From positions 1 to 64,000 of IMG/VR virus record IMGVR_UViG_3300044213_000107: a stretch of DNA of 64,000 bases. One strand, 5' to 3'. Of this stretch, positions 1-7,841 are shown in pieces; position 1 is the first letter of the stretch, and each line of letters begins with the position of its first letter. The notes below the pieces were generated by a model. It had not been told where the DNA came from and searched no databases. It worked only from the letters and a program-made list of their open reading frames with translations. A program made the position numbers and the translations under genes. Source of the stretch: a virus.

Positions 1-389
1 GACAATGCTTCACAACCCAATGCTGGTAGAATAGTTAGTTTGGCTAACTTGCGTCGTTCCATTTCTTTGTAGAACTCAAGTTCTGGGTCATCTTGGGCAA
101 CTAAGGTAGTATGGTCAAATTGATCTTCTAAAATCTTTTTAAGTTCTTTAAGACCGCCATAGTCTGCGGCCCAGTTGCGAACATCTAAATCGTTGGTACC
201 AAAGTAAAACTTCATACTGAACGAATAGCCATGATTTAAATTACAATGACTATCGGCACGCCATTGACGATAAGCACATGGAAATGCGTCGATGTATTCC
301 TTTGTGCTTGTATATTTGTATGATACGGGTCCGCGGTATGGAAGATTGTTTTCTAAGTGTGCGATCAGTTCAGATGCCGATGATTTCAT
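1..389 (-). CDS. QueD/PTPS-like protein, partial (3' end outside window)
   Basis: About 129 residues are visible before the window edge cuts the gene. The translation has the 6-carboxytetrahydropterin/6-pyruvoyltetrahydropterin synthase pattern: FPCAYRQW, then DSHCNLNHGYSF with the likely catalytic Cys, then a DYGGLK segment, the FDHTTL segment (DH pair) and GCEAL near the edge. It is not in a list of long ORFs because it is cut. Start ATG at 389 has a good GGAG upstream. Two of the three usual zinc histidines appear to be Tyr (AY instead of AH, HGY instead of HGH), so activity is uncertain. FolE and a second QueD-like gene lie in the same 8 kb, which supports a role in deazaguanine precursor synthesis. 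Confidence 0.7.
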   Translation of the reverse strand, partial: MKSSASELIAHLENNLPYRGPVSYKYTSTKEYIDAFPCAYRQWRADSHCNLNHGYSFSMKFYFGTNDLDVRNWAADYGGLKELKKILEDQFDHTTLVAQDDPELEFYKEMERRKLAKLTILPALGCEAL

Positions 390-398
390 GCTGTTTCT

Positions 399-437
399 CC
401 TATGTTAAATTTTAGCATAGGCGGCGGAGTTTGTATA
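399..437 (-). promoter_or_regulatory. hairpin next to SD with weak sigma70-like promoter
   Basis: CCTATG (399-404) and CATAGG (416-421) form a 6-bp stem with an 11-base loop just before the QueD-like gene; the far arm on the minus strand runs into its AGGAG. The loop holds TAAAAT (409-414), and TATACA (432-437) lies 17 bases upstream, a weak -35/-10 pair. The layout resembles the clearer element at 59854-59897. A second, GC-rich hairpin (CCGGGAC 438-444 with GTCCGG 456-461) follows the GIY-YIG stop. Confidence 0.35.
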
Positions 438-472
438 CCGGGACGACGCTCTAAAGTCCGGTTGTGGCTAAG

Positions 473-1021
473 TCAGCAATAACTATAGCCGGGCGTATTG
501 TTTCGCAACCGTTCCCTTAGTGTATCCTTGGATATTTTTAAGGCTTTCGCGGCGTAGTTAGCACATTCAAAAACGCCAATTGGTGTACTAACTTTTTTAG
601 CACGAGGGTTGTTACCTCCTGCTTTTTGTTTTTTATATAAATCAATAGTCTCGGGCCTATGGGTCTTACCATAAAAAGAGTTTTGTTCTTTGATCTTACC
701 CCAATTTGGATTATTTTCTTTTTTCATACCGGGACTTCCGGGCGCCTTGCCATCCTTGCCATTTTCGGGTCTTAAATTTGCCCACTCCTTAGACTCTACA
801 ATATTGTTTTTTTCTGAAAAATCTAAAGCAAATTCTTCACATAACTCTGGATCAGTAAACTCCCACACATTTATGGTGTCAATATCTTTGCCGTGAGTTT
901 TGAGATGACGCCTCCAATATTTTCCAGAACCTAGATAAACATATGGATCTTTTGTAACAGTCATACCAAAATATTTTAATCCTGTGATTTTATGTTGTTT
1001 AACATATAGATAAATTTTCAT
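473..1021 (-). CDS. GIY-YIG homing endonuclease with NUMOD3 motifs
   Basis: 182 residues. The N-terminal GIY-YIG domain shows YLYVKQHKITGLKYFGMT (the YIG element is degenerate, YFG) and YLGSGKYW with HLKTHG, typical of Seg-type free-standing endonucleases. The middle has NUMOD3-like repeats (NPNWGK, NSFYGKTHRPET) and the C-terminus a NUMOD1-like helix-turn-helix (VFECANYAAKALKISKDTLR). Such enzymes nick DNA and spread themselves between related phages. It stands alone, flanked by short GC-richer hairpin-prone gaps, with SD AGGAG and two late boxes upstream. The insertion site may be the gap between the QueD-like gene and the 1089-1424 gene. Confidence 0.9.
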   Translation of the reverse strand: MKIYLYVKQHKITGLKYFGMTVTKDPYVYLGSGKYWRRHLKTHGKDIDTINVWEFTDPELCEEFALDFSEKNNIVESKEWANLRPENGKDGKAPGSPGMKKENNPNWGKIKEQNSFYGKTHRPETIDLYKKQKAGGNNPRAKKVSTPIGVFECANYAAKALKISKDTLRERLRNNTPGYSYC

Positions 1022-1037
1022 AGATATCTCCTATGTT

Positions 1038-1045
1038 TATTTATC
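1038..1045 (-). promoter_or_regulatory. T4-type late promoter box GATAAATA
   Basis: GATAAATA on the minus strand, 16 bases before the GIY-YIG start codon, with its SD between. It matches the gp55-dependent late consensus TATAAATA at 7 of 8 positions. Confidence 0.55.
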
Positions 1046-1085
1046 TAATTAGCGGGATGAATGCCGGAAAGGCCGCTTGAAAAAA

Positions 1086-1093
1086 TATTTATC
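1086..1093 (-). promoter_or_regulatory. late promoter box GATAAATA overlapping a stop codon
   Basis: Second GATAAATA upstream of the GIY-YIG gene. Its TAA (1089-1091) is the stop codon of the 1089-1424 gene. Confidence 0.5.
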
Positions 1094-1424
1094 CTTCACG
1101 CTCATAGCGATCCATTGTTTCTTGCATGTTGTGCGATTCAACTTGATCCATGAACTTTAATAAGAACATGCTAGCAAGGGAGGCTGCCGAACCGGGGATT
1201 CTTAATAAGATATGACCTGTACCATCCTTCATATGATAACTGGGTTTGGCGCTGCCTAGTTGTACATGCCGAGTTTGTTGTTTACGTCCACGATGATCAT
1301 ACACTTCCGTAAGCCATGCATTTCCACCTTGTAGTACAAACCAATGACCTATGTCATCAGTGAGTTCTCGGACCGTGATGGTTATTTCATAATTAACTCG
1401 GCACCCTGGGGGCAATTGTATCAT
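1089..1424 (-). CDS. hypothetical protein, 111 aa
   Basis: I do not recognise a family. The ATG at 1424 overlaps the upstream stop as ATGA and has AAAGG 10 bases ahead, so I prefer it over an upstream start inside the cupin gene. The protein begins MIQLPPGCRVNYEITITVRE and is beta-rich in its first half (WFVLQGG, AWLTEVYDHRGR), ending in an amphipathic helix with MFLLKFMDQVESH. It is translationally coupled to the cupin-like gene upstream and probably belongs to the sugar gene cluster. Confidence 0.65.
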   Translation of the reverse strand: MIQLPPGCRVNYEITITVRELTDDIGHWFVLQGGNAWLTEVYDHRGRKQQTRHVQLGSAKPSYHMKDGTGHILLRIPGSAASLASMFLLKFMDQVESHNMQETMDRYEREG

Positions 1425-1876
1425 TGTGCACGAGCCTTTAGATATTCTTCGTGTTGTACCCAACCACTTTTTGTTAAGAAACCCCATTCTCTACGATGTG
1501 GGCCAGGTATAAACAGTGTCCATGTTTCTACTGTGGGATCTAGTTCGATACGATGATAACTGGTAGCACCACAGGTTCTAAAACTACCAGTACCACGCCA
1601 TGTGCAGGTTTCTGTTATTTTGTTGCCTTGGGCATCAAATACTGGCATCCATTCATAGTAGCCACCTTTTAAGATAACAGTGGCATAAGGCCAAGGATGA
1701 TCATGCACGTCATCGGGATCTGACTTAAGAAACTTATGCACAAATATATTAAAAGGGAACCAGGTGCGATCTTTAAGGAATACATAATATCTTTCTAAAT
1801 AGGGTTCATTATCAACCCTGTCCATAATAATACGTTTGCGGCCTAAGCGTTCAAGTAGAGTTAGAAATCGATTCAT
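1421..1876 (-). CDS. cupin-like protein
   Basis: 151 residues from ATG 1876, which has AAAGG six bases upstream and overlaps the dehydrogenase gene by 26 bases. The central part reads DDVHDHPWPYATVILKGGY, with two His in cupin motif 1 position, and a later HRIEL and WTLFIPGPHRREWGF that fit cupin motif 2. It is therefore probably a small beta-barrel metal-binding protein, but substrate cannot be read. Similar small cupins accompany nucleotide-sugar genes in T4-like aquatic phages. Coupled to the 111-aa gene downstream. Confidence 0.65.
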   Translation of the reverse strand: MNRFLTLLERLGRKRIIMDRVDNEPYLERYYVFLKDRTWFPFNIFVHKFLKSDPDDVHDHPWPYATVILKGGYYEWMPVFDAQGNKITETCTWRGTGSFRTCGATSYHRIELDPTVETWTLFIPGPHRREWGFLTKSGWVQHEEYLKARAQ

Positions 1877-2645
1877 TGCGTACCTTTTGGTTTGCTGTGT
1901 TGACTGCTTCAAAAAGACCCAATGTGGTATTGGTTTTTTGTAGTGTAGCAATTATAGCACATACATCCTTGGGAAAGCAAGCACCACCGTAGCCAAAAGC
2001 GCCATCTGGACCAGGAACCGCAAAATGACTGGAGCCCATGCGGGTATCATGTTGTAAAGCTGCCACAAAATCTGTCCAATTTGCTCCAACCGCTTGACTC
2101 AACTGGAAAAATTGATTCATGAACATTACTTTTGCAGCCAAAAAAGTATTCATAAAGTACTTGATCATGCTGGCGGTTGTAATGTCTGTTATTGTTAATG
2201 GAACCTTGGTGTTCATGGCACTGGCTTCAAACACATGCATAATATCCTGAGCTCCAGCATTTTGTCCAATAACAATAAATTCAGGATTAAGATAATCTTG
2301 TATTGCCCGACTTGCAACTAAAAACTCTGGTACATGATACACGTTTGGTTGTGGGTAATGTTGCCAAAATTCCGGTTCTGCAGTACTTTTGACAATAATA
2401 GGTCCTGTGTAATTTAACTCTAATAGACAATCTACTACTGATTCTACGATACTGGTATTACAAGATCCATCTGAGTTACTAGGTGTTGGTACGCATACAA
2501 AAATTACATCAGCGTTAATCAGATGTTCTATATCAACTCCGCCTGCGATTGCAGGATCGCAGAATAAAACACTGTGACTGGTTCCTAGATAACTGGCCTG
2601 TACTGCTTTTCCAACATAACCTAACCCAACTATGCCTATGTTCAT
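1851..2645 (-). CDS. UDP-glucose/GDP-mannose-type dehydrogenase, short form
   Basis: 264 residues, much shorter than the roughly 400-450 of cellular UDP-glucose 6-dehydrogenases. The N-terminal Rossmann domain has GIVGLGYVGKA (residues 4-14). The central domain has K162/N166 and the catalytic-site motif GYGGACFPKD with Cys223. The protein stops soon after, so the C-terminal nucleotide-sugar binding domain is missing. The retained catalytic Cys and Lys suggest it may still oxidise a UDP-hexose to the uronic acid, possibly as a dimer with altered specificity. It sits two genes from FolE and near GalE, which would supply UDP-sugars. Confidence 0.85.
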   Translation of the reverse strand: MNIGIVGLGYVGKAVQASYLGTSHSVLFCDPAIAGGVDIEHLINADVIFVCVPTPSNSDGSCNTSIVESVVDCLLELNYTGPIIVKSTAEPEFWQHYPQPNVYHVPEFLVASRAIQDYLNPEFIVIGQNAGAQDIMHVFEASAMNTKVPLTITDITTASMIKYFMNTFLAAKVMFMNQFFQLSQAVGANWTDFVAALQHDTRMGSSHFAVPGPDGAFGYGGACFPKDVCAIIATLQKTNTTLGLFEAVNTANQKVRNESISNST

Positions 2646-2977
2646 TGCGGATCTTTCTTGGCAGGTTCTTCGATAAATCTTGGACTAGGTCCGATATTGC
2701 TAGAGATAGCCCCAAATGCTCGTTTGACTGCATAAAGTGGGAAACTCACAATAGCCAATGAAAAAATTAATATCAAGCCAACAATAGAAACTATGTTCAT
2801 AAATGCAGTAATTAACATTTCGAGCACAATATTCCAAAATCCTTTTATTCCCAATCTCATCAATTGATCGGAATCGTCGCCATCGTTAAAATGTCTGATA
2901 TGATCAATAAATTGATTTTTAGTTGTACCAACAGATCCTTTTAATACGTCTAGTAGTCCGCGATATAGTTTTAACAT
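2642..2977 (-). CDS. small membrane protein, 111 aa
   Basis: No family recognised. Residues about 50-90 form a long hydrophobic stretch (FWNIVLEMLITAFMNIVSIVG, then LILIFSLAIVSF), enough for one or two membrane passes; both ends are charged. ATG of the next gene overlaps its stop by 4 bases, so it is coupled to the dehydrogenase. Confidence 0.65.
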   Translation of the reverse strand: MLKLYRGLLDVLKGSVGTTKNQFIDHIRHFNDGDDSDQLMRLGIKGFWNIVLEMLITAFMNIVSIVGLILIFSLAIVSFPLYAVKRAFGAISSNIGPSPRFIEEPAKKDPQ

Positions 2978-2978
2978 T

Positions 2979-3266
2979 TTAGTACCTCAGTGTTTCCATG
3001 GTGATGATTTGCGCGATACGATGTGTGACATCGGGGTCGTCGGCTGGTATTACATGTAATTTTGCATTGTGACGATCGGCCTTGCGATCGTATTCGTTAA
3101 ACTCCAATATGGTGCCACCTGATGCATGGTAAACAGTGAACCGCATACCATCACTGTTAATTCTATCGTTGGCTATGGGTTTTGATGCAGCGATAACGCC
3201 ATTTGACTCAACATCGGCATAGCTGTTGACCCATCGACCGAATTTGTAAAGTAATCTTCTAATCAT
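2979..3266 (-). CDS. hypothetical protein, 95 aa
   Basis: Unrecognised small soluble protein. It begins MIRRLLYKFGRWVNSYAD and has a beta-rich middle (RFTVYHASGGTILEFNEYD). One-base gap to the membrane protein gene downstream and a nine-base gap from folE. From memory, proteins of this type occur in T4-like cyanophages, with no known role. Confidence 0.65.
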   Translation of the reverse strand: MIRRLLYKFGRWVNSYADVESNGVIAASKPIANDRINSDGMRFTVYHASGGTILEFNEYDRKADRHNAKLHVIPADDPDVTHRIAQIITMETLRY

Positions 3267-3275
3267 AATGTTTCC

Positions 3276-4052
3276 TTAGCATGAATATTCTTGTTGCAGT
3301 TTTACGTTATCAAAAAACTCTTTTTTAGTTCCAGCATCGTCTTTAAATGCACCCTTGAGTACAGTAGTTTGCGTAAGACTGCTTTTGGCCATAATGCCAC
3401 GGTTCTCACAACATCCATGTGTCATTTGCATATAAACGCCTACGTCTGCGGCTCCTGTGGCACGTTGGATTTCCCGAGCAATTTCATTACAAAGTTCCTC
3501 CTGGAGAGTACCTCTTCGGGCACACCATTGTGCGATTCTTGAATATTTACTAAGTCCGATAAGTGTTTGTGCGGCAATAATACCAATATAAGCAACACCA
3601 ACCACAGGCTGGTGATGATGGCTGCAAACGCTACGCAACTCGCTGCGAACAACAAGCATGCCTTCGTAACGTTCCGACGAATCATTGGGAAATGCGGTTG
3701 GGTCTGGTCCTGGTTCATATCTTCCACTCATTATTTCTGTTATGTACATTTTAGCAAGACGTCTAGCAGTCCCTCGACTGCTAGGGTCAGTTTCACGATC
3801 AATAAGCAAACGATCAAGCACTAGCTCAAATGCTTCTGCGGCTTCGTTGATTAGACGTTCTTTATCGCCTTCTTTAAGATACTCGCTGATGTTGTCGTTG
3901 GCCCAAAAGCGTTTACCTTCACGGCGCATTTTAAAACGTAAATAATCGCCTAAATATGCTTCTTCGTATCCGCCATCTCCGGCCATGGCGTCTAATCCTG
4001 TTTCTGTTTTATCTGTCAATTTAATTCTCCGAGTTACTGACGTGGATGTCAT
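3276..4052 (-). CDS. folE: GTP cyclohydrolase I (FolE)
   Basis: 258 residues. Converts GTP to 7,8-dihydroneopterin triphosphate, the entry step to both folate and 7-deazaguanines. Family landmarks are CSHHHQPVVGVAYIG (residues 143-157, zinc Cys and His), GLSKYSRI (167-173) and THGCCENRG (211-219, second zinc Cys and substrate His). The N-terminal 60 residues are longer than in bacterial FolE. Start ATG overlaps the upstream stop as ATGA, the fourth member of a coupled chain from galE. With two QueD-like genes and dpdA nearby, it most likely feeds DNA deazaguanine synthesis rather than folate. Confidence 0.93.
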   Translation of the reverse strand: MTSTSVTRRIKLTDKTETGLDAMAGDGGYEEAYLGDYLRFKMRREGKRFWANDNISEYLKEGDKERLINEAAEAFELVLDRLLIDRETDPSSRGTARRLAKMYITEIMSGRYEPGPDPTAFPNDSSERYEGMLVVRSELRSVCSHHHQPVVGVAYIGIIAAQTLIGLSKYSRIAQWCARRGTLQEELCNEIAREIQRATGAADVGVYMQMTHGCCENRGIMAKSSLTQTTVLKGAFKDDAGTKKEFFDNVKLQQEYSC

Positions 4053-4648
4053 TTTGTGATTGTAATTTGTCGCAAATCTGGGTAAGCAACAAATTGTGGT
4101 TCTGGATTTAGATCTTTAACTCCTTCGAGTAAAGCCAAACCTTGTTCTGCTTCTTCAATAGTAGGCTTGTAGTGATAACCAATTCTAAAAGTTTTCTGCG
4201 ACTCCCATGGACTAACAGTTAAATCTCTACCATCGTATCTCATTTGTAAGATAGCCTTATATGCTTCTGCATCATCTAATAGTATAGCACCACCACGACC
4301 TATGTGTAAAGGTTTTCCATGTCCAAAACTTACACATTGTATTTGTCCTGGTCTGTACATACCACGTTGCAACAATCTGGCACTATCCCAAATTCTAGTT
4401 TTTCTAAAATGATATTCACCCACCCATTGTTTTTCGTCTTTGGTTTCGTAATAAAATTTAATACCTAGTTTATGCATTAACATTGGAATACTTAGGTATG
4501 TAAAAGGTGTAAATGCACAAAATTCTACACGATCGTAGATAAAGCATAATTCAAGCGCATGCGTACAACAATCAGTCATGATTGCGTAAGGTGCTCCTGT
4601 GAATTCTGCTAATGCTTGTTCGAACTTTAATATTTTTTCAAAACTCAT
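4049..4648 (-). CDS. short DegT/DnrJ/EryC1-type PLP aminotransferase homologue
   Basis: 199 residues, about half the family length of 360-400. It keeps the cofactor core: TDCCTHALELCF (phosphate-binding region), IWDSA with Asp88, and SFGHGKPLHIGRGG with the PLP lysine at about 112. The C-terminal small domain is largely absent. Full-length relatives transaminate nucleotide-linked keto sugars. The intact lysine and Asp argue against simple decay. ATGA overlaps on both sides link it to the cupin and folE. Confidence 0.75.
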   Translation of the reverse strand: MSFEKILKFEQALAEFTGAPYAIMTDCCTHALELCFIYDRVEFCAFTPFTYLSIPMLMHKLGIKFYYETKDEKQWVGEYHFRKTRIWDSARLLQRGMYRPGQIQCVSFGHGKPLHIGRGGAILLDDAEAYKAILQMRYDGRDLTVSPWESQKTFRIGYHYKPTIEEAEQGLALLEGVKDLNPEPQFVAYPDLRQITITK

Positions 4649-5004
4649 TTTTGACTATCACCTTTGCTTATTCTATAGTTATCTTCCACCGAGTCGGGGG
4701 TACTAACTTCAATAACAGTACCGGCGTCAATGCAAACTAGTTGATGAGGTAGTCCGGGAGGATTATGCCAAACTGAACCCACAGCCAACTCTTGTTCGTG
4801 TAGTTCTGCGGTAGCGGTATCTATCCAACGTACAGTAAACCGACCGCTTTGTACATACCAAGTTTCATCTTTGGTTAAGTGAAAATGCATACTAAATCTA
4901 GCACCAGTATCAAAATTCATCATTTTTCCGCAGTAGAGATCATTGGTGGCCCATATAAATTCAGAGCCCCATCCTTTTTTTACTTGTCCTGTTAGTCTTG
5001 TCAT
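4645..5004 (-). CDS. cupin, mannose-6-phosphate isomerase type II-like
   Basis: 119 residues from ATG 5004, which forms an ATGA overlap with the galE stop; an in-frame ATG at 5019 is the alternative. The sequence GWGSEFIWA, then SMHFHLTKDETWYVQSG (metal-binding HxH and Glu) and PPGLPHQL with IEVSTP is the pattern of the C-terminal cupin of ManC/phosphomannose isomerase. It probably isomerises a hexose phosphate or nucleotide sugar. Part of the galE-cupin-DegT-folE coupled operon. Confidence 0.8.
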   Translation of the reverse strand: MTRLTGQVKKGWGSEFIWATNDLYCGKMMNFDTGARFSMHFHLTKDETWYVQSGRFTVRWIDTATAELHEQELAVGSVWHNPPGLPHQLVCIDAGTVIEVSTPDSVEDNYRISKGDSQK

Positions 5005-5972
5005 TTTTTTGTATACCATTTATATGCACTGTCAATGATGGTAGAAACATCACTGTATACGGGTTTCCACCCTAGCCCTGTGTTGGCTAAATCAGCATTG
5101 GCTATTAACTTTGCTGGGTCTCCTTCACGTGGTGGCCCTACATATGTTTCTAGACCATATTTCTCTTTAACGTAGTTGACTATTTCTAAATTGCTTATTC
5201 CCGAAGTTGTTCCAAGATTGACTCGATAAGCACCATTTTGCGGATAGTCATCTAGTAAAAAATTAGTGGCCGCAATATGTGCCCATGCTAGATCCCACAC
5301 GTGTATATAATCCCTTATGCATGTACCATCTGGTGTTGCATAATTTCCGCCGTTGATAGTAAACGGTTGTTTATTAATACTGGCTTCTAGAGCACGTGCA
5401 ATGATGTGTGTGGCACCAGGTTCTTGTCCGAGATCGAAGTGCTCGGGCTCGGCACCTGCGGCATTAAAATATCTAAAGGCAACACTATGGATGCCGTATG
5501 CGTGATTATAATCGTCGAGAATATATTCAATCATGGCCTTGGTGCGACCATAGGGACTAATAGGGTTTATTGCGGCCTTTTCGTCGATGGGCATCACTTC
5601 GGGTTCACCGTAAACACTAGCACTACTGCTAAACAGTATAACAGGTTTCTTGTCCATGGTTCGTATCATATTCAACATAGCAATGGTTTTTGCTACATTG
5701 TTATGATAGTATTCGCCAGGGTCCATGACACTGGGTCCTACTAAACTTGTGCCTGCACAATGCACAACAACATCAGGTTCTAGTGTATAGATTGTAGCAA
5801 GTCCTTCGGTACTGGCAAAGTCACCAATATGATAACCATCACAATCTTTTAGAGTATGATCTCGTTGAACACGATCAACGATTACAACACTGTCACCGTT
5901 TTGTTTAAATGCACGAGCTACATGACTACCAATGTAGCCACATCCACCTGTTACTACTATCTTACGTGTCAT
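5001..5972 (-). CDS. galE: UDP-glucose 4-epimerase (GalE)
   Basis: 323 residues, full length for the family. The NAD-binding GGCGYIGSH is at residues 9-17, the Ser cluster SSSAS at 115-119 and the catalytic YGRTK with Tyr141 and Lys145. The SVYGEP and RYFNAAGA segments and a C-terminal GWKPVY are typical of GalE. It would interconvert UDP-glucose and UDP-galactose in the cytoplasm, supplying the dehydrogenase and glycosyltransferase encoded beside it. Its ATG overlaps the stop of a small coiled-coil gene. Confidence 0.93.
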   Translation of the reverse strand: MTRKIVVTGGCGYIGSHVARAFKQNGDSVVIVDRVQRDHTLKDCDGYHIGDFASTEGLATIYTLEPDVVVHCAGTSLVGPSVMDPGEYYHNNVAKTIAMLNMIRTMDKKPVILFSSSASVYGEPEVMPIDEKAAINPISPYGRTKAMIEYILDDYNHAYGIHSVAFRYFNAAGAEPEHFDLGQEPGATHIIARALEASINKQPFTINGGNYATPDGTCIRDYIHVWDLAWAHIAATNFLLDDYPQNGAYRVNLGTTSGISNLEIVNYVKEKYGLETYVGPPREGDPAKLIANADLANTGLGWKPVYSDVSTIIDSAYKWYTKK

Positions 5973-6148
5973 AGTTTTGTTTTTAATTCAGCGATTTCGT
6001 CTTTTAAACGAAGTTTTTCTTTTTTAAGTGCTACAATCTGCTCATGATTGCCGTATTGATTTTCTTCAGTGATAATCTTACGATCAAGTGCATCATGCTT
6101 TTCTTGTAGGTGCTTAATATGATTTTGAATCTTTTTTGGTGTGATCAT
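5969..6148 (-). CDS. 59-aa coiled-coil protein (DUF465-like)
   Basis: Short gene with ATG 6148 and an ATGA overlap with galE. The product begins MITPKKIQNHIKHLQEKHDA and continues as one charged helix ending LKKEKLRLKDEIAELK. This matches the small DUF465/YdcH-type helical hairpin pattern; function unknown. Coding is supported by position, fit between neighbours and heptad pattern. Confidence 0.7.
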   Translation of the reverse strand: MITPKKIQNHIKHLQEKHDALDRKIITEENQYGNHEQIVALKKEKLRLKDEIAELKTKL

Positions 6149-6152
6149 TGTA

Positions 6153-6344
6153 TCAACTATCGAGTTCCATTGTGTTCCATTCTCGGACTACAGCCAGCAT
6201 ATCATCTTCTGTATTGCAAAGAACTTTACAGTTTTTCCAATCGTTTTCGTCATCACGCCCGCCTACTTCGACCATAAAGCCGTTATCGTATCGGTTAATG
6301 GTGATAGTTTCGTTTACTTTTTCTAATTTGCTTAATTGTGCCAT
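6153..6344 (-). CDS. hypothetical protein, 63 aa
   Basis: Begins MAQLSKLEKVNETITINRYD, with a GFMVEVGGRD turn and a C-terminal helix; strong SD AAGGAGAG before ATG. This small protein type is common in T4-like cyanophages (from memory) without assigned function. Confidence 0.7.
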   Translation of the reverse strand: MAQLSKLEKVNETITINRYDNGFMVEVGGRDDENDWKNCKVLCNTEDDMLAVVREWNTMELDS

Positions 6345-6358
6345 TTTACTCTCCTTGA

Positions 6359-7549
6359 TTAATATTTAGATTCTAATGTGTGTCGACGATAGTCAATAGA
6401 CGTGCGCAACCATTGTTCTCCTGTGCCTTCTATAATATCACAGATGCGATCAATAGTTCCGTCAGTCCAATCACTGATCTGACCTTGATTGGGATGACGA
6501 TCATGTAATAGTGGCCATAACTTATTCATGGCATCAGCAATGCTCCAAGGTATATACAAACGCTCAGGATCATTTGAAAAAGTTTCGGGGAAACTGCGAT
6601 AAGCAGGGTAAAGGACATTACATCCCAAAGTGTCGGCTTCGGATACAGTATTGCTAACCCAATCTTGCAAAGCACAATTAAATAACACACGAGTATCGTT
6701 AAGAAGATTATAGTAGTCATTCTTTTCTAAATCCTCATAAATTGTTAATAGTCCACGTGCTTGTAGATCTCTAGTACGTGCCATGTAACTGTCGTTATTT
6801 GACTTTAGCTTACTACCTGAAAAAACTGCAAACTCCACAGGATAGTTGGGATATACTGCAGCCCAACGTTCAATCAAGTCCATAAAAAAGTCTGGTGACT
6901 TTTCTTGATCCCAACGTGCCGCAAAGCCTACACGCATTTTTCGTTCCATAAATGGCTTTAGTTCTCCAGACACACGACCACGCACTTCTGCTTTGCCAAA
7001 TGCTAGACCAGAGATGTTGTAGATTGGACAATCCCAACCAGCAACCTTCATATGCATGACCATTTCTTCGTTGGATGCTAGTACAGCACCACCTGAATCA
7101 CGAACTAGTTCGCAGACCATTTTCTCATACAAGCCCATCCACTTGCTCATACCCCAAACATGTACAAAATCATCTGGATCAATTGACTGAGCAAGGCAAC
7201 GAACATATATCCTAGGGCGCAGATGGTTAGGAACCTGATTGATAATGTAAGGAAGGCTTTCGATGCCGGGCTGAAACATGTCTTCAAAATATATAATATC
7301 ATCATGCGTGACTTCTCCGGCTTTCATCATACGCACAAGATTCATAAGTTGGCTCATACCAAAGTATGTGCGACCATGTGCGTCCAAGACCTGTCCGGTG
7401 ACAATTGCTTGATCATTACTAAGCGTATCACCGGGCACTAACAAGTAGTCAATGCCGCGACGCCGAAAGACTGCTTCATTCCAGTCTTGTAGTTGTAGAG
7501 TGTAACGAGCCTTGTATGGCTCTAACCCCATGTAATATAGTTTACGCAT
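6359..7549 (-). CDS. glycosyltransferase, GT4/GT-B-like
   Basis: 396 residues from ATG 7549 (MRKLYYMGLEPYKARYT), which follows the 7551-7829 stop directly; the longer ORF into that gene is not used. The C-terminal half has the GT-B donor-domain pattern: MRVGFAARWDQEKSPDFF, then a beta-alpha run to VLFNCALQDWVSNTVSEADTLG, where the acidic SEAD matches the EX7E region of GT4 enzymes. The N-terminal half is diverged. It would transfer a sugar from a nucleotide donor, plausibly one made by GalE and the dehydrogenase, to DNA or a surface glycan. Confidence 0.75.
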   Translation of the reverse strand: MRKLYYMGLEPYKARYTLQLQDWNEAVFRRRGIDYLLVPGDTLSNDQAIVTGQVLDAHGRTYFGMSQLMNLVRMMKAGEVTHDDIIYFEDMFQPGIESLPYIINQVPNHLRPRIYVRCLAQSIDPDDFVHVWGMSKWMGLYEKMVCELVRDSGGAVLASNEEMVMHMKVAGWDCPIYNISGLAFGKAEVRGRVSGELKPFMERKMRVGFAARWDQEKSPDFFMDLIERWAAVYPNYPVEFAVFSGSKLKSNNDSYMARTRDLQARGLLTIYEDLEKNDYYNLLNDTRVLFNCALQDWVSNTVSEADTLGCNVLYPAYRSFPETFSNDPERLYIPWSIADAMNKLWPLLHDRHPNQGQISDWTDGTIDRICDIIEGTGEQWLRTSIDYRRHTLESKY

Positions 7550-7550
7550 A

Positions 7551-7829
7551 TTAACGTGTCCGATAGCTGCGGTTGTAAGGTTGATTATTATTTCTTGATT
7601 GCCAAGGGCGCTGTTCTCTGGGTTCTTGTCCCCAATGATTACGAACATGTTTGCCCTGTAGATGACGAACCATGTCTCCATATGGACTACGTTCGTTGTA
7701 TAAGTGTCTTTCGTCAAATGTGTGACCAAAATCACAACAGAATTGTCGATAACGTTCCAAGTCTTCAAAGATATCCGAGACTTCAGGCTTCATACGTAGA
7801 TATTTGTTGAGCCATTCTGATTTTGCCAT
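7551..7829 (-). CDS. hypothetical protein, 92 aa
   Basis: Begins MAKSEWLNKYLRMKPEVSDI, is helical and acidic to about residue 60, then has a basic Asn/Arg/Tyr-rich tail. Good SD (AAGGAA). It resembles a conserved unknown of T4-like cyanophages (from memory). Confidence 0.7.
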   Translation of the reverse strand: MAKSEWLNKYLRMKPEVSDIFEDLERYRQFCCDFGHTFDERHLYNERSPYGDMVRHLQGKHVRNHWGQEPREQRPWQSRNNNQPYNRSYRTR

Positions 7830-7841
7830 TTTTATTTTTCC

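Noticed and set aside
1062-1079. GC-rich GCCGG/GGCCGC segment as terminator of the 1089-1424 gene
   Set aside because: The stem would be only three to five pairs and its T-run is on the wrong side for the minus strand.
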